A stretch of 64,000 bases of DNA, taken from Rhodoferax saidenbachensis (GTDB taxonomy: Bacteria; Pseudomonadota; Gammaproteobacteria; Burkholderiales; Burkholderiaceae_C). The position numbers and the translations under genes were made by a program. Where the stretch lies: assembly GCF_001955715.1 (NCBI RefSeq), contig NZ_CP019239.1:62001-126000 (forward strand), given 5' to 3'. Under the pieces are notes generated by a model. The model saw only the letters and a list, made by a program, of their open reading frames with translations, ran no database searches and had not been told where the DNA came from. Shown here in pieces: positions 8,600 to 18,033 of the stretch; the stretch's first letter is position 1; every line of letters starts with the position of its first letter.

Positions 8600-9460
8600 A
8601 TGAACCGCTTCATACCCCGTGCCCTCATGGCACCGGCCGTCATCTCACTCTTCCTGTGGATGATCGTGCCCCTGGTGATGACCATCTACTTCTCGCTGAT
8701 CCGCTACAACTTGATGCAGCCGGACCAGACGGGGTTCATTGGCCTAGAGAACTTCGAATACTTCATGACCGACCCGTCCTTTGGCACGGCTGTCATGAAC
8801 ACCCTGTTGCTGCTGGGCAGCGTGATCCTCATCACCGTGGTGCTGGGCACGTTGCTGGCATTGTTGATTGACGAACCGTTTCCGGGCCGTGGCCTGGTGC
8901 GCATTCTGTTGATCTCTCCCTTCTTCGTCATGCCCACGGTCAATGCGCTGTTGTGGAAACACATGATGATGAATCCCATCTACGGCGTGCTGGCGCAGGT
9001 CTGGATCTTCTTTGGCGGTACGCCGGTGGACTGGCTCACCGACTTCCCGCTCTTCAGCGTCATCGTCATCGTGTCCTGGCAGTGGCTGCCGTTTGCCACG
9101 CTGATCTTCATCACGTCGCTGCAAAGCATGAACCGCGAGCAGCTCGAAGCCTCGCGCATGGACGGCGCCAATTACCTGCAGCAGCTGCGTTACCTGTACC
9201 TGCCGCATCTGGCGCGTTCGGTGGCCATCGTGGTGATGATCGAAATGATCTTCCTGCTCAGCGTGTTTGCCGAGATCTACACCACCACCGGTGGCGGACC
9301 AGGTGATGCGAGTACCAATGTGGCCTTCCTGATCTTCAAGCAGGCGCTGCTGAATTTCGACGCCGGTGTGGCCTCGGCCGGTGCCCTGTTTGCCGTGGTG
9401 CTGGCCAACATCGCGGCGGTCTTCCTGATTCGCATGGTCGGCAAGAACCTGGATAAGTGA
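8600..9460 (+). CDS. smoF: Polyol ABC transporter permease (MalF-like)
   Basis: A 286-residue inner-membrane permease with about six hydrophobic segments and the cytoplasmic EAA loop (EASRMDGANYLQQLRYLYLP) that contacts the ATPase. Start ATG 8600 is preceded by GAGG at suitable spacing. It pairs with the next permease to import hexitols delivered by the upstream binding protein. It is separated from that gene by 103 bases holding the hairpin at 8545-8573. Confidence 0.9.
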   Translation: MNRFIPRALMAPAVISLFLWMIVPLVMTIYFSLIRYNLMQPDQTGFIGLENFEYFMTDPSFGTAVMNTLLLLGSVILITVVLGTLLALLIDEPFPGRGLVRILLISPFFVMPTVNALLWKHMMMNPIYGVLAQVWIFFGGTPVDWLTDFPLFSVIVIVSWQWLPFATLIFITSLQSMNREQLEASRMDGANYLQQLRYLYLPHLARSVAIVVMIEMIFLLSVFAEIYTTTGGGPGDASTNVAFLIFKQALLNFDAGVASAGALFAVVLANIAAVFLIRMVGKNLDK

Positions 9461-9470
9461 GCACATTCCC

Positions 9471-10301
9471 ATGACACAACGCAAAACTTTCTCCTGGCTG
9501 TTCTGGCTGCGCACGCTCACGGCCTGGGGCGTGACCTTTCTGCTGTTCTTCCCGCTGGGCTGGCTGGTGCTCACCGCGTTCAAGACCGAGTTGCAAGCCA
9601 TCTCGGTGCCGCCGCTGGTGTTCTTCACCCCCACGCTGGAGAACTTCGAGATCGTGCAGGAGCGCAGTGACTACATGCTCTACGCCACCAACTCGCTGAT
9701 CACCAGCGTGGCCTCCACCATCCTGGGGCTGGCACTGGCGTTTCCCGCGGCTTACGCCATGGCTTTCTTCAAAGGCAAATACACCAAGGACATCCTGATG
9801 TGGATGTTGTCCACCAAGATGATGCCGGCCGTGGGCGCGCTGGTGCCGGTCTACGTGATGGCGCAGACCAGCGGCCTGCTGGACACGCGCACCGGCTTGG
9901 TCATCGTGTTCACGCTGTCCAACCTGCCCATCATGGTGTGGATGTTGTACTCCTACTTGAAGGAGATTCCGGCCGAAATCCTGGAAGCCTCGCGCATGGA
10001 CGGTGCCACGCTGTGGAACGAGTTCCGCTACGTGCTGTTGCCACTCACCATGGGCGGCCTGGCCTCCACCGGCCTGCTCACGCTGGTGCTGAGCTGGAAC
10101 GAGGCCTTCTGGTCCCTCAACCTGAGTGCTGCCAAGGCTGGCACGCTGGCCACGCTGATCGCCTCCTACTCCAGCCCTGAAGGTCTGTTCTGGGCCAAGT
10201 TGTCGGCGGCCTCCTTCATGGCCATCGCACCCATCGTGGTGTTTGGCTGGTTCAGCCAGAAACAACTGGTGCAAGGCCTGACCTTCGGCGCAGTGAAGTA
10301 A
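9471..10301 (+). CDS. smoG: Polyol ABC transporter permease (MalG-like)
   Basis: A 276-residue permease, second membrane subunit of the hexitol importer. The N-terminal helix (TAWGVTFLLFFPLGWLVLTAF) and the EAA loop (EASRMDGATLWNEFRYVLLP) are clear. The length is normal for MalG-type permeases. It starts 10 bases after the preceding gene ends and is followed 29 bases later by the ATPase. Confidence 0.9.
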   Translation: MTQRKTFSWLFWLRTLTAWGVTFLLFFPLGWLVLTAFKTELQAISVPPLVFFTPTLENFEIVQERSDYMLYATNSLITSVASTILGLALAFPAAYAMAFFKGKYTKDILMWMLSTKMMPAVGALVPVYVMAQTSGLLDTRTGLVIVFTLSNLPIMVWMLYSYLKEIPAEILEASRMDGATLWNEFRYVLLPLTMGGLASTGLLTLVLSWNEAFWSLNLSAAKAGTLATLIASYSSPEGLFWAKLSAASFMAIAPIVVFGWFSQKQLVQGLTFGAVK

Positions 10302-10330
10302 ATACATCCATCAAGAGAGAGACAAATCCC

Positions 10331-11392
10331 ATGGCATACCTTCAACTGCAGGGCATCGAAAAAGAGTTTGGCAATGTGCGCGTGATTCGCGGCATTGACC
10401 TTGAAATCAGGCAGGGTGAGTTCATCGTTTTTGTCGGCCCCTCCGGCTGCGGAAAGTCGACGCTGTTGCGTCTGATCGCCGGGCTGGAAGAGACCAGCGC
10501 CGGCACCCTGATGCTGGACGGCCGCGACATCACACACCAGCCCTCCAGCAAGCGCGATCTGGCCATGGTGTTCCAGAGTTATGCGCTGTACCCGCACATG
10601 AGCGTGTTTGAGAACATGAGCTTCGCGCTCAAGCTGGCCAAGGTCGACCCGGCCATCATCAAGGACAAGGTCGATCGCGCGGCGAAGATCCTCAACCTGA
10701 CGAACTACCTGGAGCGCACACCCAAAGAACTGTCGGGTGGGCAGCGCCAACGTGTCGCCATTGGCCGCGCCATCGTGCGTGCACCCAAGGTGTTTTTGTT
10801 TGACGAGCCGCTGTCCAACCTGGACGCGGCATTGCGTGGCCAAACGCGCATCGAGATTGCCAAGCTGCACCGCGACCTGGGTGCCACCACCATCTACGTC
10901 ACCCACGATCAGGTCGAGGCCATGACGCTGGCCGACCGCGTCGTGGTGTTGCGTGACGGCCAGATTGAACAGGTGGGCACACCGCTGGAGTTGTATGACC
11001 GCCCGGCCAACCAGTTTGTGGCCCAGTTCATCGGTACGCCGCAGATGAATGTGGTGCCTGTCAGCGAACTCCCGGGGCTGGATGCGCAGTTTGGCCTGCC
11101 GGTCGCAGCCGGTGGCGCCATCGGCTTGCGCCCGGAAAACATCACGCTCTGCGCAGCAGCCCAGGGGCAGTTCCAGGGCAAGGTGGAACTGGTCGAGGCC
11201 CTGGGCGCAGAGACGCTGGTTTACATCGGGACTACACACGGTGCACAACTGGTAGTCCGCCAAACCGAGCGCACGGATTTGCAGGTTGGCGCTGCCGTGG
11301 GCGTGCAACTGGACGTTGACGCCGCCCACCTGTTTGACGCGCAGGGACGCATCACCCGCACCGGCAAAGCCCGCGCGGTATTGGCGAACTGA
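10331..11392 (+). CDS. smoK: Polyol ABC transporter ATP-binding protein (MalK family)
   Basis: A 353-residue ATPase energising hexitol import. Walker A GPSGCGKST is at residues 36-44, the Q-loop FQSYALYPHM at about 81-90, the signature LSGGQ at 134-138, Walker B VFLFDEP ending at residue 160, and a C-terminal MalK-type TOBE region (IGLRPENITL). A clear AGAGAGA-type purine stretch precedes the ATG. It is the fourth gene of the operon. Confidence 0.92.
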   Translation: MAYLQLQGIEKEFGNVRVIRGIDLEIRQGEFIVFVGPSGCGKSTLLRLIAGLEETSAGTLMLDGRDITHQPSSKRDLAMVFQSYALYPHMSVFENMSFALKLAKVDPAIIKDKVDRAAKILNLTNYLERTPKELSGGQRQRVAIGRAIVRAPKVFLFDEPLSNLDAALRGQTRIEIAKLHRDLGATTIYVTHDQVEAMTLADRVVVLRDGQIEQVGTPLELYDRPANQFVAQFIGTPQMNVVPVSELPGLDAQFGLPVAAGGAIGLRPENITLCAAAQGQFQGKVELVEALGAETLVYIGTTHGAQLVVRQTERTDLQVGAAVGVQLDVDAAHLFDAQGRITRTGKARAVLAN

Positions 11393-11426
11393 CACATCCA
11401 TATTCTGATTTCCGGATTTCCATTTC

Positions 11427-12842
11427 ATGCAAGTTGCAGCACCTCCCTTTGTCATGCTCCATCTGGGGCTGGGTTCTTTTCACCGCGCGCACCAGGCGCT
11501 GTATCTGCACCAGCTGCAGCAAGCGGGTGACCGCAGCTGGGTGCTGGCGGGCGGCAACATCCGCCCCGACATGGCCGACACCATGGCAGCGCTCATCCAG
11601 CAGAACGGCGCCTACACACTGGAAACCGTCACGCCCCAGGGCGAGCGCACCTACACGCGCATCACGTCCATCCAGACCGTGGTGCCGCACGATCCCGCGC
11701 TCTCCGGCCTGGTGCAATTGGGCGCGGATGCGAATACCCGCATCATCTCGTTCACGGTGACCGAGGCGGGCTATTACCTCGATGCCCAGGATCGGCTGGA
11801 CCTCGATTTTGTTGATCTGCAGGCGGATGTGCAGGCGCTCAAGGCGGGTGGCGCAGGCAGCACCATTTACGGCGCGCTCACTGCCATCCTGCGTGCCCGC
11901 ATGCAGGCCCAGGCGGGCGCAGTGACGCTGCTCAACTGCGACAACCTGCGCCACAACGGCGACCGTTCGCGCAGCGGCCTGCTGCAGTTCATTGAACTGC
12001 TGGGTGACACCGCGCTGCTGGCCTGGGTGCAGACCCATACGAGCAGCCCCAACGCCATGGTCGACCGCATCACGCCCCGGCCCACGCCCGATGTGCGCGC
12101 GCGGGTCCTGGCCGCCACCGGCGTAGACGATGCCGCTGCGCTGATGGGTGAGAGCTTCATCCAGTGGGTCATCGAAGACCGCTTTGTCGCCGGGCGTCCG
12201 GCGTGGGAGCGGGTGGGCGTGGAGATGGTGGACTCGGTGCAGGCGTATGAAGAGGCCAAGATCCGCCTTCTCAACGCCACACACAGCTGCATCGCCTGGG
12301 CCGGCACGCTGGTCGGCTACACCTATATCCACGAAGGTACGCAGGACGCGCGCATCCGCCGGATGGCGTTTGACTATGTGACGGATGACGTCATTCCCGT
12401 GCTGGACACACCAGAGCACCCCAGCCCGATCAACCTGGCGCAGTACCGCGATGTGGTGCTGGACCGTTTTGGCAACCCGGCCATTGCCGACACCAACCAG
12501 CGTGTGGCCATGGACGGCTTTTCCAAGATACCCGGCTTCATCGCGCCGACCATCCGCGAGCGGCTGGCGCACGGTGACTCCATCGCCAGTGTGGCGATGC
12601 TGCCGGCGCTCTTTCTGGCCTACTTGCAGCGCTGGCACACGGGGCAAATCCACTACACCTACCAGGACCAGGCCATGGACCCAGCCGTGGCGCACGCCAT
12701 CTGTGAGGCCGCAGACCCGGTGGCGGCGTTCTGTGCTGACGCAACCCTGTGGGGCCCGCTGGCCAACCACCCGCGCCTGGTCGCCGCTTTGCGTACTGCG
12801 TCTGCGCGGGTCGCCCAATTCGTGAAGGATGCTGCCCCATGA
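11427..12842 (+). CDS. Polyol dehydrogenase of the mannitol 2-dehydrogenase / D-arabinitol 4-dehydrogenase family
   Basis: A 471-residue long-chain NAD-dependent polyol dehydrogenase. The nucleotide-binding start LGLGSFHRAHQA (about 13-23) and the active-site segment with K278, N283 and H286 (AKIRLLNATHS) match the Lys-Asn-His set of mannitol 2-dehydrogenases. It oxidises a sugar alcohol, mannitol to fructose or arabinitol to xylulose; length and sequence feel closer to arabinitol dehydrogenase (DalD), but this is not decisive. It follows the transporter genes by 34 bases and overlaps the next gene start by ATGA. Confidence 0.88.
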   Translation: MQVAAPPFVMLHLGLGSFHRAHQALYLHQLQQAGDRSWVLAGGNIRPDMADTMAALIQQNGAYTLETVTPQGERTYTRITSIQTVVPHDPALSGLVQLGADANTRIISFTVTEAGYYLDAQDRLDLDFVDLQADVQALKAGGAGSTIYGALTAILRARMQAQAGAVTLLNCDNLRHNGDRSRSGLLQFIELLGDTALLAWVQTHTSSPNAMVDRITPRPTPDVRARVLAATGVDDAAALMGESFIQWVIEDRFVAGRPAWERVGVEMVDSVQAYEEAKIRLLNATHSCIAWAGTLVGYTYIHEGTQDARIRRMAFDYVTDDVIPVLDTPEHPSPINLAQYRDVVLDRFGNPAIADTNQRVAMDGFSKIPGFIAPTIRERLAHGDSIASVAMLPALFLAYLQRWHTGQIHYTYQDQAMDPAVAHAICEAADPVAAFCADATLWGPLANHPRLVAALRTASARVAQFVKDAAP

Positions 12843-13627
12843 GCACCCGCCTGAAAGACAAACACGCCGTGCTGACGGGTGCCGCCGGTGGCATTGGCCT
12901 GGCCGTGGCGCAAGCCTACCTGCGCGAAGGCGCACGCTGCACAGTGGCCGACATCGGTTCCCAGGCCACGCCGGAGCTGGCGGCGCTGCTGGCCGAGTAC
13001 CCTGCGCAACTGCAGTACCTGCCTACCGATGTCACCCGCATGGTGGACATCGATGCGTTGGTGGCCCAGGCCAGCCAGCGCTTTGGCTCCATCACCACGC
13101 TGTTCAACAACGCGGCGATCTTCGACATGGCGCCGCTGCTGGAAAGCCACGAGGCCATGTACGACAAGCTATTCGCGGTCAACGTCAAGGGCGCGTTTTT
13201 TGCGATGCAAAAGGTGCTGGCGCACATGGTGGCGGGCGGCGTGAAGGGTGGGGCGATCATCAATATGGCGTCGCAGGCCGGGCGCCGCGGTGAGGCCTTG
13301 GTGTCGCACTACTGTGCCAGCAAGGCGGCAGTCATCAGCTACACCCAGAGTGCCGCATTGGCGATGGCGCCGCACGCCATCCGCGTCAACGCCATCGCTC
13401 CCGGCGTGATCGCCACGCCGATGTGGAAGAACGTGGACGCCCTGTTTGCCAAATTTGAGAACCTGCCACTGGGTGAGAAACAAAAGCGGGTGGGCGAGGC
13501 CGTGCCGCTGGGCTATATGGGCAGCCCTGGCGACATTTGCGGCGCCGCGGTATTCTTGGCCAGTGAAGAGGCGTCGTACATCACTGCGCAGACCCTGAAT
13601 GTGGATGGCGGCAATGTGATGTCCTGA
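12839..13627 (+). CDS. smoS: SDR-family polyol dehydrogenase (sorbitol dehydrogenase-like)
   Basis: A 262-residue short-chain dehydrogenase. The cofactor motif TGAAGGIG is at 13-20, NNAA at about 90-93, and the catalytic residues S145, Y158 and K162 are present (SHYCASK). In Rhodobacter-type smo operons the equivalent SmoS (L-iditol 2-dehydrogenase) converts sorbitol to fructose, and that is the likely role here by context. The ATG overlaps the stop of the previous dehydrogenase, implying translational coupling. GTG and ATG starts further upstream lie inside the previous gene and were discarded. Confidence 0.85.
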   Translation: MSTRLKDKHAVLTGAAGGIGLAVAQAYLREGARCTVADIGSQATPELAALLAEYPAQLQYLPTDVTRMVDIDALVAQASQRFGSITTLFNNAAIFDMAPLLESHEAMYDKLFAVNVKGAFFAMQKVLAHMVAGGVKGGAIINMASQAGRRGEALVSHYCASKAAVISYTQSAALAMAPHAIRVNAIAPGVIATPMWKNVDALFAKFENLPLGEKQKRVGEAVPLGYMGSPGDICGAAVFLASEEASYITAQTLNVDGGNVMS

Positions 13628-13664
13628 CGGCGCCTGCAGCAACCTGAGAATTAAACCGAACACC

Positions 13665-14588
13665 ATGGCCGCGAAACCGCGTCAGCTCAAGCCCGAGCTG
13701 GAACACGACTACAGCCGCTCCCCCGAGCTGGGTTATGAGCGCCCGGAAGAGGTGGGCATCATCCGCTGCCTGTCGCACGGCTTCCCTACGCCGCTGGCAC
13801 GCTGGCACTACCACGACGAATACGAACTGCACCTGATCACCACGACATCGGGCAAGGCCTTTGTCGGCGACTGGATTGGCCAGTTCCAGCCCGGCCATCT
13901 GGTGCTGACGGGTCCGCGCTTGCCGCACAACTGGGTCAGCATGGACCTGCCCGAGGGCGGTGTGCCCGAGCGTGACCTGGTGATCCAGTTCCCGCACGCA
14001 CCGATTGAAGAAAGCAGCCGCCACGTGCCCGAGTTGCGCGCCGTGTTGCCGCTGCTGGAGCGGGCCAAACATGGCATCGAATTTTTTGACCTGTTTCCCC
14101 AGGCGCTGGACTACTGGCACGGCATCAAGGCGGCGCAGGGGCTGGCCCGCTTCGGCATCTTCTGCGAATTTCTGGGTGCGCTGGCAGAGTGCAACGACTA
14201 CCGGTTGTTGTCGAACGCACAGATTCAAAGCATAGACAACGACGACCAACTGGACCAGATCAACGCCATCCTGAGCCGCATTACCGACAACATGGGCGAG
14301 ACGCTGTCGGCGGCCGACCTGGCGCGGGAACTGGGCATGAACGAGAGCCGGTTTTCGCGCTTCTTCCGCCGCGCTACCGGCAATACCTTCACCGACTTTG
14401 TGAACCATGTCCGTGTCAACCGGGCCTGCCAGTTGCTGATGGAGTCAGACCGGCAAATTACCAACATCGGCTACGAAGTGGGCTTCAACAACATCGCCAA
14501 CTTCAACCGCCGCTTTCTGGACATCAAGGGCATGACCCCACGCGAATACCGCCGCCAGGTGGCCAACCGCTTTGGCCTGAAACACTGA
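13665..14588 (+). CDS. AraC-family transcriptional regulator of the polyol cluster
   Basis: A 307-residue AraC/XylS regulator. The N-terminal cupin-like sensor (WHYHDEYELHLIT) is followed by a C-terminal double helix-turn-helix (SAADLARELGMNESRFSRFF and ITNIGYEVGFNNIANFNRRF) ending with TPREYRR. It resembles the MtlR activators of mannitol operons. It lies in the same direction between the polyol dehydrogenases and the sugar kinase, so it most likely activates this cluster (inference), possibly through the promoter upstream of 7183. Confidence 0.88.
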   Translation: MAAKPRQLKPELEHDYSRSPELGYERPEEVGIIRCLSHGFPTPLARWHYHDEYELHLITTTSGKAFVGDWIGQFQPGHLVLTGPRLPHNWVSMDLPEGGVPERDLVIQFPHAPIEESSRHVPELRAVLPLLERAKHGIEFFDLFPQALDYWHGIKAAQGLARFGIFCEFLGALAECNDYRLLSNAQIQSIDNDDQLDQINAILSRITDNMGETLSAADLARELGMNESRFSRFFRRATGNTFTDFVNHVRVNRACQLLMESDRQITNIGYEVGFNNIANFNRRFLDIKGMTPREYRRQVANRFGLKH

Positions 14589-14590
14589 AT

Positions 14591-15595
14591 ATGACCGCAC
14601 CGTTTTCCACCCGCACCGTCCGCGTCGCCATTGCCGGCGAAGCCCTGATTGATCTGATCATGCGTCCCGATGGCGCGTACGAGCCTTGCCTGGGGGGCGC
14701 TTTGTACAACCTGTCCCGGGCGCTGTCGCGGCAAGGGGTGGGCGTGGTGTACCTCAACCCGCTGTCATCGGACCGTTTTGGACGCGCGCTGGCCCAGCAG
14801 TTGCATGACGACGGCGTGCACCTGGCCCATGAGGCACTGGTGCAGCAGGTCACCTCTCTTGCGGTGGTCAGCCTCAACGCATCCGGCCACCCCGATTACG
14901 CTTTCTACCGCGAAGGGGTTGCCGACCGGCAGGTCAGCGCAGAGGGTCTCAACCACGCTTGCGCACTGCAACCCGATCTGCAAATCATCTGCACCGGCGC
15001 ACTGGCGCTGGACGCGCGTGATGCCGACGTCTATGTGCCGTGGCTGCAGGCCCAGCGGCAGGCCGGGCACTGCGTGGTGGTCGATGCCAACATGCGGCCC
15101 TCGGTCATGCCGGACCTAGCGGCCTACCGGGCCCAGGTGCAAATGGCGCTGATGGAGGCGCACATCATCAAGGTCAGTGACGAAGATTTGTCCTGGTTGG
15201 GTTATGCCAGCACCGACGCGTTGGCCAGCGCCCGCGAACTGCTGGACCGCTCCAACGCATCTCTGTTGGCCTTGACATTGGGTGCCGACGGCGCATGGCT
15301 GCTGACGCGGGACGGCCAGTGGTCCGGAAAAGAGGCACAGGCCTTGTCGGTGGTGGACACGGTGGGCGCAGGCGACAGTTTCCTGGCGGGGCTGCTTGCG
15401 GCGCTGCTGGATTCTGCGGGCCCAGTCGGGTTGCTGCACGGGCTGGACGCAAACCGCTGCACGGGCGTGCTGCGCCACGCGCTGTCCAGCGCCAGCCTGT
15501 GTGTGCAGCAGCGTGGCTGCGTGCCGCCCAGTTGGGATGAAACCCTCGCCTGGTCGCAGGCGCATCCGGCAGTCACTGCCGCGTCTGCGCCATAG
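14591..15595 (+). CDS. PfkB-family sugar kinase (probable fructokinase)
   Basis: A 334-residue ribokinase-fold kinase. The N-terminal GEALIDLI and G-G (LGGALYNLSRAL) substrate region and the C-terminal signature DTVGAGDSFLAG (256-267) with catalytic D262 are present. Given the upstream mannitol/sorbitol dehydrogenases, both of which yield fructose, phosphorylation of fructose is the natural role, as for MtlZ in pseudomonads. The start at 14591 sits 2 bases after the AraC stop; an ORF opening at 14189 only overlaps that gene. Confidence 0.87.
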   Translation: MTAPFSTRTVRVAIAGEALIDLIMRPDGAYEPCLGGALYNLSRALSRQGVGVVYLNPLSSDRFGRALAQQLHDDGVHLAHEALVQQVTSLAVVSLNASGHPDYAFYREGVADRQVSAEGLNHACALQPDLQIICTGALALDARDADVYVPWLQAQRQAGHCVVVDANMRPSVMPDLAAYRAQVQMALMEAHIIKVSDEDLSWLGYASTDALASARELLDRSNASLLALTLGADGAWLLTRDGQWSGKEAQALSVVDTVGAGDSFLAGLLAALLDSAGPVGLLHGLDANRCTGVLRHALSSASLCVQQRGCVPPSWDETLAWSQAHPAVTAASAP

Positions 15596-15599
15596 CGGT

Positions 15600-16022
15600 T
15601 TAGCGCGGTGCCAGGATGGCCATGGTGATGCGCGACACGCAGGTCAGATCACCCGCTTCGTTGCGCATATCAATCTGCCAGACATGGGTGGTGCGGCCGA
15701 TGTGGACTGCACGCGCGGTTCCGGTCACCCAGCCGCTGGTGGCGCTGCGCAAGTGGTTGGCGTTGATGTCCAGCCCGACCGCGCTGTAACCCTCTGGGCA
15801 CGCGCAGTAGGCGCCGTTGGAACCCAGGGTTTCCGCCAACACGACAGACACACCGCCATGTAGCAGGCCGTAGGGCTGGCGCGTGCGCGCGTCTACCGGA
15901 ACACGGGCCGTGATGGTGTCATCGCCGACTTCGAGAAATTCGATGCCCAGATGGCTGGTGGCGGTGTCTTTGGCGAAGGCGGTGAGCGCCTCTACCGAGA
16001 TGGGTTTTTTCCAGATACGCAT
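15600..16022 (-). CDS. Hotdog-fold acyl-CoA thioesterase (YdiI/EntH/PaaI type)
   Basis: A 140-residue hotdog thioesterase. The active-site helix reads GLLHGGVSVVLAETLGSNGA, with HGG at 55-57 and the catalytic carboxylate E64, as in YdiI and EntH. Such enzymes hydrolyse aromatic or fatty acyl-CoA thioesters, often for proofreading or coenzyme A release. It is convergent with the sugar kinase, with only 4 bases between the stops. Confidence 0.9.
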   Translation of the reverse strand: MRIWKKPISVEALTAFAKDTATSHLGIEFLEVGDDTITARVPVDARTRQPYGLLHGGVSVVLAETLGSNGAYCACPEGYSAVGLDINANHLRSATSGWVTGTARAVHIGRTTHVWQIDMRNEAGDLTCVSRITMAILAPR

Positions 16023-16149
16023 GGTGCCTTGGGTCCTGTGATGTGGGTCTGGGTCTGACTATAAACAAAGCCGTACGCTTATGTTGGTGATGAGGGCCTG
16101 TGTCAATATGTGGGTTCGGACAACACACAGACTCCCTTGGGGAAACCGC

Positions 16150-17856
16150 ATGGAACACAACGTATCCCTTATCACTACGATTGCCGCAGGCTTTGGCATG
16201 GCGCTGATATTGGGCTTTGTGGCCGAGCGCATGAAGATACCTGCGCTGGTGGGTTATTTGGTGGCCGGCATCCTCATCGGCCCGGCCACGCCGGGTTTTG
16301 TGGCCGACGTGCAAATTGCCGCGCAGCTGTCCGAGATCGGCGTGATGCTGCTGATGTTTGGCGTGGGCCTGCATTTCTCGCTCAATGACCTGCTTTCGGT
16401 CAAGCGCATCGCATTGCCGGGGGCGGTGCTGCAGATGGGGGTGGCCACCGCATTGGGCATGGCCATGGCCTGGTACATGGGCTGGAGCCTGGGCAGTGGT
16501 TTGATCTTTGGCCTGTCGCTCTCCTGTGCCAGCACCGTGGTGCTGCTCAAGGCGCTGGAGTCGCGCGGGGTGCTGGACTCCATGAACGGCAAGATTGCTG
16601 TGGGCTGGCTGGTGGTGGAAGACCTGGCCTGCGTGCTGGTGCTGGTGCTCATGCCGCCGTTGGCGGGTGTGCTCGGCGCTAACGCGGCCGACGCGAGCAG
16701 CAGCAACGGGCTGTGGCTCACGATTGGCAAGACCCTGCTGCAGGTGTCGGCCTTTATCGCACTGATGTTGGTGGTGGGGCGGCGTGTGTTGCCCTGGCTG
16801 CTGTGGCAGGTGGCGCGCACCGGGTCACGCGAGCTGTTCACCTTGTCGGTGGTGGCCACGGCCATTGGGGTTGCCTATGGTGCATCGGCGCTGTTCAGCG
16901 TCTCGTTTGCGCTGGGCGCCTTTTTTGCGGGCACCATGATGCGTGAGTCCGAGTTGAGCCACCGCGCGGCGCAGGAGTCGCTGCCGTTGCGCGATGCGTT
17001 CTCGGTGCTGTTCTTTGTTTCGGTAGGCATGTTGTTTGACCCCGCCATCCTGTTGAAGCAGCCATTGCAGGTGCTCGGCGTGGTGGCCATCATCATGCTG
17101 GGCAAGGCACTGGCCGCCATGGGGCTGGTGATTGCGCTGCGTTACCCGCTCAACACCGCGCTCACGGTGGCTGCCAGTCTGGCGCAGATCGGCGAGTTCT
17201 CTTTCATTTTGGCGGGCCTGGGCCTGTCGCTGGGGCTGTTGCCGCCCGAAGGTGTGAGCTTGGTGCTGGCCGGCGCGCTGATTTCCATTGCGCTGAACTC
17301 GGTGCTGTTTGCGGCGGTGGAGCCGCTGCGGCGCTGGGTGCTGAAGCATTCGGACTTTGCCCGGCGCCTGGAGCAGCGCCAGGATCCCTACGCCGAACTG
17401 CCCATGAGCACCGAGCGCAAGTACCTGCAGGGGCAAGTGGTGCTGGTGGGTTACGGCCGGGTGGGCCGGCGCATTGCCCACGCGCTGGAAGCACGGGCCA
17501 TTCCCTACGTGGTGGCCGAGCAAAACCGCGAGCTGGTGGAAGACCTGCGCCGTGCCGGCAAGGCTGCGGTGTCGGGCAACGCGGCCGACCCCGCGGTGTT
17601 GATCCAGGCCCACATTGCCCACGCGGCCATGCTGGTGGTGGCCACACACGACCCGTTGAATTTCCGCCAGATGGTGAGCACCGCGCGTGCGCTCAACCCC
17701 GGCATTGAAGTCGTGTTGCGCACCCACACAGAAGACGAAACCCAGTTGCTGCGCAACGACGACATAGGGGCTGTCTTTTACCGCGAAGAAGAACTGGCCA
17801 ACGCCATGACCCGCCATGTGTTGCAGCGCTTTGCGCCCGAGGGCGTACACGCCTGA
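16150..17856 (+). CDS. CPA2 cation:proton antiporter with TrkA-N domain (KefB/YbaL type)
   Basis: A 568-residue protein with about 12-13 membrane segments (Na+/H+ exchanger domain to roughly residue 385) followed by a cytosolic RCK/TrkA-N domain with the Rossmann motif VVLVGYGRVGRR. It resembles YbaL, a putative K+/H+ antiporter gated by nucleotide binding. The start at 16150 (MEHNVSLIT) matches the family's N-terminus; the ORF extends to 16081 but that leader is not family-like. It is monocistronic. Confidence 0.88.
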   Translation: MEHNVSLITTIAAGFGMALILGFVAERMKIPALVGYLVAGILIGPATPGFVADVQIAAQLSEIGVMLLMFGVGLHFSLNDLLSVKRIALPGAVLQMGVATALGMAMAWYMGWSLGSGLIFGLSLSCASTVVLLKALESRGVLDSMNGKIAVGWLVVEDLACVLVLVLMPPLAGVLGANAADASSSNGLWLTIGKTLLQVSAFIALMLVVGRRVLPWLLWQVARTGSRELFTLSVVATAIGVAYGASALFSVSFALGAFFAGTMMRESELSHRAAQESLPLRDAFSVLFFVSVGMLFDPAILLKQPLQVLGVVAIIMLGKALAAMGLVIALRYPLNTALTVAASLAQIGEFSFILAGLGLSLGLLPPEGVSLVLAGALISIALNSVLFAAVEPLRRWVLKHSDFARRLEQRQDPYAELPMSTERKYLQGQVVLVGYGRVGRRIAHALEARAIPYVVAEQNRELVEDLRRAGKAAVSGNAADPAVLIQAHIAHAAMLVVATHDPLNFRQMVSTARALNPGIEVVLRTHTEDETQLLRNDDIGAVFYREEELANAMTRHVLQRFAPEGVHA

Positions 17857-17940
17857 TTGGCGGTTGCGGGTGCCTGCAGCGCAGGGACGTTACCCGTACA
17901 AACCCCACTGCTGGACTGGCACGGAACTCGCTAGTATTTG

Positions 17941-17972
17941 CCCATAAGTTGACCGATTGGTTAACTTATGGG
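17941..17972. promoter_or_regulatory. 32-bp palindrome, candidate RutR operator
   Basis: The half-sites CCCATAAGTTGACCGA and TTGGTTAACTTATGGG are inverted copies with two mismatches. The inner 16 bases TTGACCGATTGGTTAA fit the RutR consensus TTGACCAnnTGGTCAA (recalled from E. coli work) at 12 of 14 fixed positions. It lies about 60 bases upstream of the ABC ATPase start, and a RutR-like gene closes the operon, which makes autogenous control likely. Confidence 0.7.
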
Positions 17973-18033
17973 CTTACCATGCCGGGCGCCAACCCCAATT
18001 TGGTGCGCCCTGCTCCAACCCATCTCTGTGCCC

